Shown here one piece after another: positions 1 to 5,390 of a stretch of DNA of 8,679 bases. The translations under genes were made by a program, and so were the position numbers. The DNA is taken from the NCBI GenBank assembly GCA_038236965.1, contig JBBRZF010000148.1, forward strand, positions 1 to 8,679, given 5' to 3'. Source of the stretch: JBBRZF01 sp038236965. GTDB lineage: Bacteria; Acidobacteriota; Terriglobia; Terriglobales; Acidobacteriaceae. Positions within the stretch are counted from its first letter, which is position 1. Each line of letters starts with the position of its first letter. Under the pieces are notes generated by a model that was not told the origin of the DNA, searched no databases, and worked only from the letters and a program-made list of their open reading frames with translations.

Positions 1-611
1 AGGATGTGCTTCGCGAAGAAGAGCGCTGGCGCGTAGCAGGCAGTTCGCGTCTAAGCCGCAGGCAGTTGGCGACCTTGCGCGAGTTGTGGCGTTGGCGCGA
101 CCGCAGCGCAAGCGACCTGAATATACCGGCAACCCGTGTTCTTGGCGACAGCATGCTGGTGGAGATTGCGCGGCGCTCGCCTGCAACCTCGGAAGACCTG
201 TTCGCGTTGCGCGGACTCGACCGCAAACTTCTACGTCAAGGCGTGGACCAGATCATCGGTGCCGTGGTTACCGCGCAGAAAATGTCGGAAGCAGAACTGC
301 CTTCGAACGAACGTCGCGAAGATCCGTCGCAGGTCGCCGTGCTGGCGAAATTGCTCTCTGTGGCTGCAAACGGTTTGGCTGCGGAATTCCGCATCGACCC
401 TGCCCTTCTGGCCACTACTTCGGACCTTCAGGCGTTGGTGCGCTGGCGCATCGCGCCCGACGAGAATGAGTCCCCATCGCTTCTGCAAGGCTGGCGTGGA
501 GAAATTCTGGGAACACCGTTGCTGGGGATTTTGAACGGAGATCGTTATGTCCGCGTGGGAAGCGTGAGCAAGGCGAACCCGCTGGTATTCGAAAGCCTGG
601 CGGAAGAATAG
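1..611 (+). CDS. rnd: Ribonuclease D, C-terminal part (5' end outside window)
   Basis: This is the 3' end of a gene whose reading frame is open from base 3 onward, giving about 202 residues before TAG at 609-611. The GTG at base 6 is simply the first possible start in view. The frame is already coding before it (GAT GTG CTT CGC), so the true start lies upstream. The visible protein opens with an REEERW segment and then LSRRQLATLRELWRWRD, which matches the junction into the HRDC domain of RNase D. The HRDC domain runs to about residue 90 (a region ending near GLDRKLLRQG). The remaining part is the alpha-helical C-terminal extension. RNase D is a DEDD-type 3'-5' exoribonuclease that trims tRNA and other small RNA 3' ends. 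The catalytic exonuclease domain is not in view, so activity cannot be judged. It converges with the small membrane gene downstream. A RecQ-type HRDC protein is a less likely alternative. Confidence 0.82.
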   Translation, partial: DVLREEERWRVAGSSRLSRRQLATLRELWRWRDRSASDLNIPATRVLGDSMLVEIARRSPATSEDLFALRGLDRKLLRQGVDQIIGAVVTAQKMSEAELPSNERREDPSQVAVLAKLLSVAANGLAAEFRIDPALLATTSDLQALVRWRIAPDENESPSLLQGWRGEILGTPLLGILNGDRYVRVGSVSKANPLVFESLAEE

Positions 612-685
612 TCCATGGCTGCGGGAGAGTGGCTGCGCTACAAAGCTACACCGCACACGTCTGCTTCTGAGAAAGCAGCAAAGCG

Positions 686-708
686 CGGCGGGACCTAAGG
701 CCCCGCCG
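686..708. terminator. Candidate hairpin between convergent genes
   Basis: CGGCGGG at 686-692 pairs perfectly with CCCGCCG at 702-708. A further CC/GG pair beyond an A-C mismatch closes a TAA triloop. It sits between the ends of the RNase D gene and the leftward small membrane gene, where a terminator for one or both is expected. The following bases are not a clean U-run on either strand (GAAATCTCGGTTTT on the plus strand), so if it terminates it is a weak intrinsic site. A second, weaker hairpin (CTGCTT at 661-666 with AAGCAG at 673-678) lies just before it. Confidence 0.4.
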
Positions 709-722
709 GCGAAATCTCGGTT

Positions 723-992
723 TTACTGCATCGTCAAGCCCTTCCAGATCCAGAGCCCGGCAATCACCAGGATCAAGACTCCAGAAGTTGCGCCCAACCA
801 TCCCACGATGGGAGTGATCCGGTTGACCTTGACGAGCAATTCCTTTTGCTCGAGTTCCATGTGCGAATTGGAGTCGTCGAGAAAGAGTTGTTCGTCCTCA
901 TGCATCGTCAGAGTGCTGCGATAGATGATCAGGATCACGAGGATCGTGGTGAGTACGGCCCAGATTGTCAGCAGCACAGTGATAAGCGACAT
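723..992 (-). CDS. Small two-helix membrane protein of unknown function
   Basis: An 89-residue protein that I do not recognise as a named family. It has an N-terminal hydrophobic helix (about residues 3-24, rich in Leu, Ile, Val and Thr), a charged connector of about 35 residues and a second helix (about 61-84). It ends in a short WKGLTMQ tail. The connector begins with an acidic patch (HEDEQLFLDDSN, 31-42) and continues as a probable amphipathic helix (MELEQKELLVKVNRI). That gives a helical-hairpin topology with both ends on the same side of the membrane. The ATG is supported by a strong ribosome-binding site, TGAGGTGA, four bases upstream (996-1003). A perfect TATAAT on the same strand (1102-1107) could be its promoter, leaving a leader of about 100 bases. 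The gene stands alone, divergent from the iron-sulfur carrier and convergent with RNase D. Coding status is likely from the RBS and membrane pattern. Function is unknown. Confidence 0.72.
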   Translation of the reverse strand: MSLITVLLTIWAVLTTILVILIIYRSTLTMHEDEQLFLDDSNSHMELEQKELLVKVNRITPIVGWLGATSGVLILVIAGLWIWKGLTMQ

Positions 993-995
993 GCG

Positions 996-1003
996 TCACC
1001 TCA
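996..1003 (-). promoter_or_regulatory. Ribosome-binding site of the small membrane gene
   Basis: TGAGGTGA lies four bases before the ATG at 992 on the minus strand. It matches the anti-Shine-Dalgarno sequence closely and is the main support for the start of the small membrane protein. Confidence 0.75.
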
Positions 1004-1101
1004 GCTTCTGCTCCCGCCACTCGTTGGACTGCGCGGTTCCAACCCCTGTTGCCCTGATGGAACCCCCACAGTGCCGCGGGTATTGGGGCCTTGTTGCCGC
1101 G

Positions 1102-1107
1102 ATTATA
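1102..1107 (-). promoter_or_regulatory. Candidate -10 element for the small membrane gene
   Basis: On the minus strand these bases read TATAAT, a perfect sigma-70-type -10 hexamer. The -35 position 16-18 bases upstream reads only GCCTTT or CCTTTT, a poor match. Transcription would begin near 1095, giving a leader of about 100 bases before the ATG at 992. The assignment rests mainly on the hexamer and its position. Confidence 0.4.
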
Positions 1108-1274
1108 GCTCCGGCACCACGATAAAAGGCCGGAAATATTCGCCAAACTGCACTTTTCCGGAGACAACTAAAAAGGCGGAATCCAGGTAAATTCCTGCGA
1201 CCAATCCCGACTGCAAGGCATCTATTAGGGAAGCTTTGTTTACGATTTCGCCCTGCCGGGACAATGGTTTTATG

Positions 1275-1290
1275 TCACAGGGCCTTGTGA
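1275..1290. promoter_or_regulatory. Near-perfect palindrome at the erpA promoter, candidate operator
   Basis: TCACAGGGCCTTGTGA differs from its own reverse complement at only one symmetric pair of positions, and two more flanking bases pair beyond a single mismatch. It occupies the -35 region of the promoter whose TATAAT is at 1299-1304. A bound protein would therefore compete with RNA polymerase or contact it. The half-site order TCACA-N6-TGTGA is the reverse of the CRP consensus, so the binding factor is unknown. An iron-sulfur or redox regulator is a guess from the gene's role. Confidence 0.4.
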
Positions 1291-1295
1291 GATTT

Positions 1296-1304
1296 TGCTA
1301 TAAT
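1296..1304 (+). promoter_or_regulatory. Extended -10 promoter of the iron-sulfur carrier gene
   Basis: TGCTATAAT combines the extended -10 TG motif with a perfect -10 hexamer (TATAAT at 1299-1304). No good -35 hexamer lies 16-18 bases upstream (around CACAGG), which is common for extended -10 promoters. The start of transcription would fall near 1311, giving a short leader of about 25 bases that carries the ribosome-binding site. Confidence 0.65.
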
Positions 1305-1324
1305 TCACTTTCAATCAGTATTCC

Positions 1325-1330
1325 AGGAGA
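1325..1330 (+). promoter_or_regulatory. Ribosome-binding site of erpA
   Basis: AGGAGA lies six bases before the ATG at 1337. It supports that start over any internal methionine. Confidence 0.7.
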
Positions 1331-1336
1331 CTAAGA

Positions 1337-1693
1337 ATGGCAACCACCACCACCCCTGAAGTTAAAACCCCGGTCACTCTCTCGGCGACGGCAATCGCCA
1401 AGGTGAAGGAGATCATGGCCCAGCAAAACCCAGTCCCAGCGGGACTTCGCCTGGGTGTTGTGGGCGGCGGCTGCTCCGGATTTTCCTACAGCATGTCGTT
1501 CGAGAACGGCCCCGGTGCCATGGACAAGGTGTTCGAATTCGACGGACTTAAGGTCTTCGTCGATGCCACCTCCGTCATGTATCTCGGCGGCGCGATCGTC
1601 GATTACGTCGAGACGCTCGAAGGTTCGGGCTTCAAGTTCGAGAACCCCAACGTAAAGAGCACCTGCGGCTGCGGTTCGTCCTTCAGCGCTTAG
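1337..1693 (+). CDS. erpA: A-type iron-sulfur cluster carrier (ErpA/IscA/SufA family)
   Basis: A 118-residue protein with all hallmarks of the A-type carrier (HesB/IscA) family, which takes Fe-S clusters from the ISC or SUF scaffold and inserts them into apo-enzymes in the cytosol. The three conserved cysteine ligands are visible: Cys46 in GGGCSGF and Cys110 and Cys112 in the C-terminal TCGCGSSF. The segment YLGGAIVDYVETLEGSGFKFENPN (about 82-105) is the usual lead-in to the CGC motif. The first 11 residues are a Thr-rich extension before the domain. Length is close to the family norm (about 105-120). The start has a good Shine-Dalgarno sequence and an extended -10 promoter, so the gene is transcribed alone and ends at the strong hairpin at 1717-1746. 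No isc or suf neighbours are in view. ErpA, IscA and SufA cannot be told apart by motif alone. ErpA is chosen because of the stand-alone setting. Confidence 0.93.
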   Translation: MATTTTPEVKTPVTLSATAIAKVKEIMAQQNPVPAGLRLGVVGGGCSGFSYSMSFENGPGAMDKVFEFDGLKVFVDATSVMYLGGAIVDYVETLEGSGFKFENPNVKSTCGCGSSFSA

Positions 1694-1716
1694 TCGCGAC
1701 AGTTCATTAGTTCAAG

Positions 1717-1746
1717 AAAAAGCCTCGTCTTCGGACGAGGCTTTTT
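1717..1746. terminator. Bidirectional intrinsic terminator with UUCG loop
   Basis: AAAAAGCCTCGTC (1717-1729) pairs perfectly over 13 bp with GACGAGGCTTTTT (1734-1746) around a TTCG loop. This is the very stable C(UUCG)G tetraloop on the plus strand. The A and T ends provide a U-run in both directions. It lies 23 bases after the erpA stop and 19 bases after the stop of the leftward pilus operon, so it can end both convergent transcripts. Confidence 0.93.
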
Positions 1747-1765
1747 GCAGCTCAAATGCGGGAGT

Positions 1766-2641
1766 TTAGCGATTAACCGTTCCGCCGCTGTTGTTGTTCT
1801 GTTGCAGCTGTTGCTGCTGTTGTTGTTGCTGGCTGGGCTGGTTCAGCTGATTGGGATTCAATGCGCCGGGAATGCTGCCGGCACCGCCGAACAAGGCCTT
1901 TGGATTGTAGGGACCGCGCAGCAGCAGACCGGGTCGGTCCTGGGCTTGGACATAGACGAAGTACCACTGCTCGTATTCGGCTTTGTTGTTGAATTCGTGA
2001 ATACCCTTGGCCTTGCTCATGCTGGACACGCCCATCATGGCACCGCCCCCAATCGCCTGTCCGTTGGAATTTCCGAAGGCAGAAGGGGTGCCGCCTGGGG
2101 TGCCGGAGGGAGCGCTCGGATCCGGCATCGGCTGTTCGCCCGGGGTGGTGACGATGGGCGGAGAAGTCTGCCCACCAGTGCTGCCACTTCCGAAGCCGCC
2201 TGAACTGCCAGAGCCAAAAGTGGATCCCGAACTCGAAGTGCCAGTGTTTCCCGAGTTCCCGGCTATTCCGCTCGCGCCGTTCATGGGTGCTGCTATCTGT
2301 ATCTCGCCGAAGCGCACGATTCGCCATGCGCCTTCCGGATTCATCGGATCGGTGTACTTCTTGCGAAGAAAGCGGACGCCGTTGGTGTTCTCCAACTGTT
2401 CTATAGAAGCCGGGTAGGCATTGAATTTCCTGTGATACTTCTTCACCGCGCGGGCATATTCGGTGCCGCGATGGATCATCTCCACTTCGCGCTCGCGTCT
2501 TACCTGCTGCGCGATCTTCGGGGCAGCCACGGTCATGGCAATCACCATGAGCGCCAGCATTAGCAGGATGGCGATCATGATGTAGCCAGACTGCGCCTCA
2601 CGGTTGAGGACGCGGCGGCGATGGAGGAGAAAGGACTTCAT
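1766..2641 (-). CDS. Atypical type II/IV pseudopilin-like protein, last gene of operon
   Basis: A 291-residue protein with a short basic leader (HRRR at 7-10), then a prepilin-like site at Gly19-Tyr20 followed by a hydrophobic helix (about 20-41) and a long amphipathic helix with many charged residues (about 42-75). YPASIEQL (76-83) and RKKYTDPM (93-100) resemble the conserved core of GspG-type pseudopilins. Beyond this the protein departs from the family. Residues 120-200 are a low-complexity Gly/Ser then Pro-rich linker. A conserved-looking block follows (about 201-248, with GIHEFNNKAEYEQWYFVY). The tail is Asn/Gln-rich with an eight-glutamine run (271-278). The +5 position after the predicted cleavage site is Ala, not the usual Glu, as in some minor pseudopilins. 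It starts 11 bases after the tether gene with no clear Shine-Dalgarno sequence, so translation may be coupled. It is probably a minor or tip pseudopilin. The role is inferred. Confidence 0.75.
   Translation of the reverse strand: MKSFLLHRRRVLNREAQSGYIMIAILLMLALMVIAMTVAAPKIAQQVRREREVEMIHRGTEYARAVKKYHRKFNAYPASIEQLENTNGVRFLRKKYTDPMNPEGAWRIVRFGEIQIAAPMNGASGIAGNSGNTGTSSSGSTFGSGSSGGFGSGSTGGQTSPPIVTTPGEQPMPDPSAPSGTPGGTPSAFGNSNGQAIGGGAMMGVSSMSKAKGIHEFNNKAEYEQWYFVYVQAQDRPGLLLRGPYNPKALFGGAGSIPGALNPNQLNQPSQQQQQQQQLQQNNNSGGTVNR
1790..1831 (-). repeat. CAG/CAA trinucleotide tract encoding poly-Gln/Asn
   Basis: On the minus strand the end of the pseudopilin gene reads eight CAG/CAA codons, one CTG (Leu279), two more Gln codons and three AAC codons. 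The mixed CAG and CAA codons make slippage less likely than in a pure repeat. The CTG differs from CAG by one base, so it may be a point change inside an older uninterrupted Gln run. Confidence 0.8.
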
Positions 2642-2652
2642 GGGAAAACTGC

Positions 2653-3231
2653 TTAGCTCTGCGTGAGCGGGATGCTCTGGCGATTGTTGTTCAACACATC
2701 TTCGACTTCGATCGAGGTCGGGTTGATGCGCAGGATCTTGTAACGGCCCTTTACGATGTCGCCTTCCGCGGCGACGAAGATATCGTCATTCTGCGAGAGG
2801 AATATCTTCTTGTTCTCGCCGGTGCGATTTGCGAACCCGAAAAATTTCAGCAGGATCGGTGGAGGTGGAGGCGGACCTTTTGCGACTTCCGGTTGCTTGC
2901 GCGGGTCCACGACAGGCTTGGGAATCTCTACCGGAGCTTCTGCCTGTGCGCGGAAGATATTGCGGCCCTTGCCTAGATACTCTATGTCTTCGCTGGCCTT
3001 AAGAAAGTCGAGACGAAGCGTGGGATCGATGGAATTAGCAGGCGACGCGTTCTTGTTGGCCGCGGTAGTTGCAGGACGCGCGGTACCCGTAGCTGCAGTA
3101 GCGGCAGGCGTTGCCGTGCTGGCCGCCGGAGTGCTCGGTCCCGAAACAGCGTAGATAACGCTACCGACAGCGACGGCCATCAGTACAACGGCGACGATGA
3201 GCGAGGTGCGATTTTCTGCTCCGACTTTCAC
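2653..3231 (-). CDS. GspC/PilP-like inner-membrane tether to the secretin
   Basis: A 192-residue protein with a single N-terminal membrane helix (about 10-30), an Ala/Thr-rich flexible stretch (31-62), a conserved-looking segment ending in GRNIF (89-93), a run of six prolines (120-125) and a C-terminal beta-rich domain (126-190). That last domain resembles the homology region of GspC and the PilP fold, which in known systems contact the secretin N-terminal domain in the periplasm. The position straight after pilO is where pilP sits in pil operons. It has no lipobox cysteine, in fact no cysteine at all, and keeps a transmembrane anchor as GspC does. The start is GTG, directly abutting the TAA of pilO with no spacer. 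The site GGGAG five bases upstream supports it. The exact family (PilP or GspC) cannot be settled by eye. Confidence 0.75.
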   Translation of the reverse strand: MKVGAENRTSLIVAVVLMAVAVGSVIYAVSGPSTPAASTATPAATAATGTARPATTAANKNASPANSIDPTLRLDFLKASEDIEYLGKGRNIFRAQAEAPVEIPKPVVDPRKQPEVAKGPPPPPPILLKFFGFANRTGENKKIFLSQNDDIFVAAEGDIVKGRYKILRINPTSIEVEDVLNNNRQSIPLTQS

Positions 3232-3789
3232 TTATGCTCCCGTCCTGAGGAAGGTCTCAAACCGCACTTGCAAGCGCACTACTCCGGCTTGCGATTCGGC
3301 AAGATTGACGGTGCTCACCACGAAAAGAAGCTTGCTTCGTTCCATGGCATTGATGAACTTCATCTCGTTGACGTAGTCTCCGGTAAGCTGGGCATCCAGA
3401 AGCACGCGGGTTGCGCCGGGCGTCTCCTGCGCGTCTTTCTTGTCGCCCTTGGTTTCGTAACGGATGGACGCGATCTGTATGTGGTTCGCGGCTGCGAGTT
3501 TGCCGAGCTGTTCCGACATATCGGAGTAGCGCTGCGGCAGGCGTTGTTTATAAAAATCCGCAATCTGCTCGCGCGCCGTTTCCAGCTTCTTGTCCATATC
3601 GCGTGCAGGCAGCGCATCGCGACGCTTCTCGCTCAATTCGGCCCGGAGATGATTGTACTCATCGGTCCGCGTATCGCGCGAGCGTCCAACCGGAGAGAGC
3701 AAGAGGGCAACGGCTGCAATATCCAGAACCAGCAGGACAGAGCAGATTATCATCAGGCGTTGGCGTGCTTCGGGGACATTCTGAATCAT
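3232..3789 (-). CDS. pilO: PilO-like pilus/secretion assembly protein
   Basis: A 185-residue bitopic inner-membrane protein. It has a short cytoplasmic N-terminus, one membrane helix (about 11-33), a long charged helical region likely to form a coiled coil (about 42-100), and a C-terminal alpha/beta domain (about 103-183). The last two match the ferredoxin-like fold of PilO and GspM in arrangement. PilO pairs with PilN through the coiled coil and the periplasmic domains and passes force or information from the cytoplasmic ATPase to the PilP/secretin side. It overlaps the pilN stop by four bases (ATGA), which favours coupled translation and a fixed PilN:PilO ratio. AAGGAG lies eight bases upstream. 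Sequence identity to PilO is weak by nature in this family, so the call rests on topology, length and position. Confidence 0.85.
   Translation of the reverse strand: MIQNVPEARQRLMIICSVLLVLDIAAVALLLSPVGRSRDTRTDEYNHLRAELSEKRRDALPARDMDKKLETAREQIADFYKQRLPQRYSDMSEQLGKLAAANHIQIASIRYETKGDKKDAQETPGATRVLLDAQLTGDYVNEMKFINAMERSKLLFVVSTVNLAESQAGVVRLQVRFETFLRTGA
3237..3241 (-). promoter_or_regulatory. Ribosome-binding site setting the GTG start of the tether gene
   Basis: GGGAG lies five bases before GTG at 3231, inside the last codons of pilO. It decides for the GTG start, because the next in-frame ATG is inside the membrane helix. Confidence 0.65.
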
Positions 3790-4466
3790 CCTTTTAGCTC
3801 CTTCGCCTTGGATTTTGCGGGCTGTTTTTTGGCGGGCTGGTCTGGTTTATCAGACTTCGCATCCTTCGCGGAAGACATCGGTTCGCGGCTCGGCAAGTAC
3901 TGCGAAGTGATCTCGAACTGGATGGTGTCTCCGGAATTAGCTCCGGCGCTGGGCGTGGCTACGGTTTCCGCATGAAGCTGGGCGTGCCGGAAGGTAGGCG
4001 AATCTTCCATGTGACGGATCAGTTCCACGGCGCGATCGCGTGAGTTGCCGGCCACAATCAGACGAAGTTGCAACTGGTTGTTCGCGTCGAGTTCCGGTTG
4101 CATGCTGACCACGTGCAACCGCGGCGGCATCATGCGTTCCAGGTCTTCGAATACGCGCGTCCAGGAAAATGCCTTGCGTGCGATGACCACCTGGTTCAGG
4201 AAGCGCGACTCGCTGGTGACGTCGCGATTCTCCGGACGATTCAACAGGTCGATACCTTGCTGGCGCTCGCGATCGAGTTGCGAGATCTCCTTGCGCAACA
4301 AATCGATGCTGGCATTCACATCGCGAGATTGACGCCACGAATGGATTGCGTAGTACAGCAGGACGCCGGAAAATATGGCGAGCAGTGCAACCACCGCTCC
4401 CCAGCGCAGCAGGAATTGCCGCACATCCTGGTAGGGTCTTGTCGCGAGATTGATGTTTACGCGCAT
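3786..4466 (-). CDS. pilN: PilN-like pilus/secretion assembly protein
   Basis: A 226-residue bitopic membrane protein. The N-terminal MRVNINLATRPYQDVR holds the conserved INL motif by which PilN docks into the groove of PilM in the cytoplasm. A membrane helix follows (about 20-41), then a coiled coil (about 45-72). The periplasmic domain (about 100-190) includes a conserved-looking stretch with a WTRVFEDLERMMP pattern. PilN and PilO form a heterodimer that is the periplasmic stalk of the machine. The protein is longer than the usual 180-200 residues because of a C-terminal tail (about 196-226) rich in Lys, Ala, Pro, Ser and Asp. No disorder prediction was run, but the composition suggests a flexible tail. 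It starts 10 bases after pilM with only a weak ribosome-binding site and overlaps pilO at its end. Confidence 0.92.
   Translation of the reverse strand: MRVNINLATRPYQDVRQFLLRWGAVVALLAIFSGVLLYYAIHSWRQSRDVNASIDLLRKEISQLDRERQQGIDLLNRPENRDVTSESRFLNQVVIARKAFSWTRVFEDLERMMPPRLHVVSMQPELDANNQLQLRLIVAGNSRDRAVELIRHMEDSPTFRHAQLHAETVATPSAGANSGDTIQFEITSQYLPSREPMSSAKDAKSDKPDQPAKKQPAKSKAKELKG
3798..3803 (-). promoter_or_regulatory. Ribosome-binding site of pilO within pilN
   Basis: AAGGAG lies eight bases before the pilO ATG and inside the last codons of pilN, just before the ATGA stop/start overlap. It supports both re-initiation and independent initiation. Confidence 0.6.
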
Positions 4467-4476
4467 GTTCGATCCA

Positions 4477-5364
4477 TTACCCGATCAGGGCGCCGACTAC
4501 GCCCGCCAATTCCGAACGTTGCAGCGACCCGGCCGATACGCCTAGCTGGGCCGCACTTACTAATTCCTGTACACGAGCCCCGGTCTGCGATTCCAGTGCC
4601 GGCGCCACTTCATGCAGATTCACAACTCCCGCCACCAGCACCCGCTCCACGTTCACTCCGTAGGTGTCCTGAAAAAAGACGATGGAAGGATAAACATCTT
4701 CGGCAAGCCGTTCACCGGTATTTCCGGAGCCGCTGTTTTCAAGCGTGCGGAAGAGCAGCAACTGGTCCTGGTCGAGTACGGCAACGCTGGTCGTATCCTT
4801 TTCCACGTTGAGCACGAGCGTAGGCTTGGAGCCATCCACGCCACCGAGCGCAGCCAGCGTTGAGGGCATCACGAAGCCCGGATTGTATCCGGCGGCGCGG
4901 AATGCGTCTTCATATTCCAGAAGGACGTGCGCTGGTGTGACTGCGGCTATGACGCGTATGCCGTCGCGGGTCTGTTGCAGGTCATAACTCAGTATTGCCT
5001 TGTCGATGTCGAAGGGAAGCGACTTCTTGAGACGGAAGCGAACGACGCCGTCGGCCTCCTGCTTGCGTTCGGGAAGCACGTCGAAGTCCAGCAGTGCGAT
5101 GCGTATGGCTGCATCGGGCAGCACGGCGATGATGTCGCGCGAGCGCTGTCCAAGTCCGTCCAGCGATTCTGCAATCGCCTGCTGCAAGGCCGCCGCCTGG
5201 GTCACGTTGCCCGCCGTGAGCGCCGGATTAATGGCGCCTTCCGGCAACATGCGCGACTCCACAGCCTCGACCATGCCTCCTTCGGCGTTGGCGCGGGCAG
5301 CTATCACCCGTGTTGCCGATATCTCGCAAGCTATGCGCGGACGCCCGCTGTTCTTGTGTGCCAT
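4477..5364 (-). CDS. pilM: PilM-like actin-fold protein, short and with degenerate motifs
   Basis: A 295-residue cytoplasmic protein with no membrane helix, placed between pilB and pilN as in pil operons. RFRLKKSLPFD (109-119) and the surrounding segment match the PilM family, as does the overall alpha/beta actin-like pattern. PilM binds the PilN N-terminal tail and links the stalk to the ATPase. It is shorter than typical PilM (about 350). By my recollection of the family motifs, the first phosphate loop, usually IDIGS or LEIGAS, reads CEISAT here. The second, usually a D-I-G core, reads LNVEKDTTS. The third, usually GG before the adenosine pocket, reads LVAGVVN. It may therefore bind nucleotide poorly or not at all, as with the GspL cytoplasmic domain. 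The start has only a distant G-rich stretch upstream. A GspL-like call is the main alternative, but no membrane helix follows. Confidence 0.82.
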   Translation of the reverse strand: MAHKNSGRPRIACEISATRVIAARANAEGGMVEAVESRMLPEGAINPALTAGNVTQAAALQQAIAESLDGLGQRSRDIIAVLPDAAIRIALLDFDVLPERKQEADGVVRFRLKKSLPFDIDKAILSYDLQQTRDGIRVIAAVTPAHVLLEYEDAFRAAGYNPGFVMPSTLAALGGVDGSKPTLVLNVEKDTTSVAVLDQDQLLLFRTLENSGSGNTGERLAEDVYPSIVFFQDTYGVNVERVLVAGVVNLHEVAPALESQTGARVQELVSAAQLGVSAGSLQRSELAGVVGALIG

Positions 5365-5390
5365 TCGACTGTCTGCCCCGCTTGCGCGTT

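Larger units (their letters stand above)
993..1336. other. Divergent intergenic region, 344 bases, no gene seen
   Basis: This stretch separates the leftward small membrane gene from the rightward iron-sulfur carrier. It holds a perfect TATAAT on each strand (minus 1102-1107, plus 1299-1304), a palindrome at 1275-1290, and the two ribosome-binding sites. In the leader of the leftward gene, GGTTCC (1035-1040) and GGAACC (1059-1064) form an inverted repeat that could fold in the RNA. Short open frames here have no convincing start signals or recognisable product. The stretch 1110-1270 shows nothing I can assign. Confidence 0.6.

Noticed and set aside
1285..1290. TTGTGA as the -35 box of the erpA promoter
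   Set aside because: It is only eight bases from the TATAAT, far too close for a -35 element. It is better read as one half of the palindrome.
1745..2203. 152-codon plus-strand frame with a Leu-rich start, resembling a signal peptide
   Set aside because: The Leu run is the antisense reading of the CAG/CAA tract (read as CTG/TTG) in the pseudopilin. It begins at the terminator hairpin with no promoter or ribosome-binding site.
4068..4811. 247-codon plus-strand frame spanning the pilN/pilM junction
   Set aside because: It runs antisense across two genes that have clear family matches, and its start and end respect no gene boundary.
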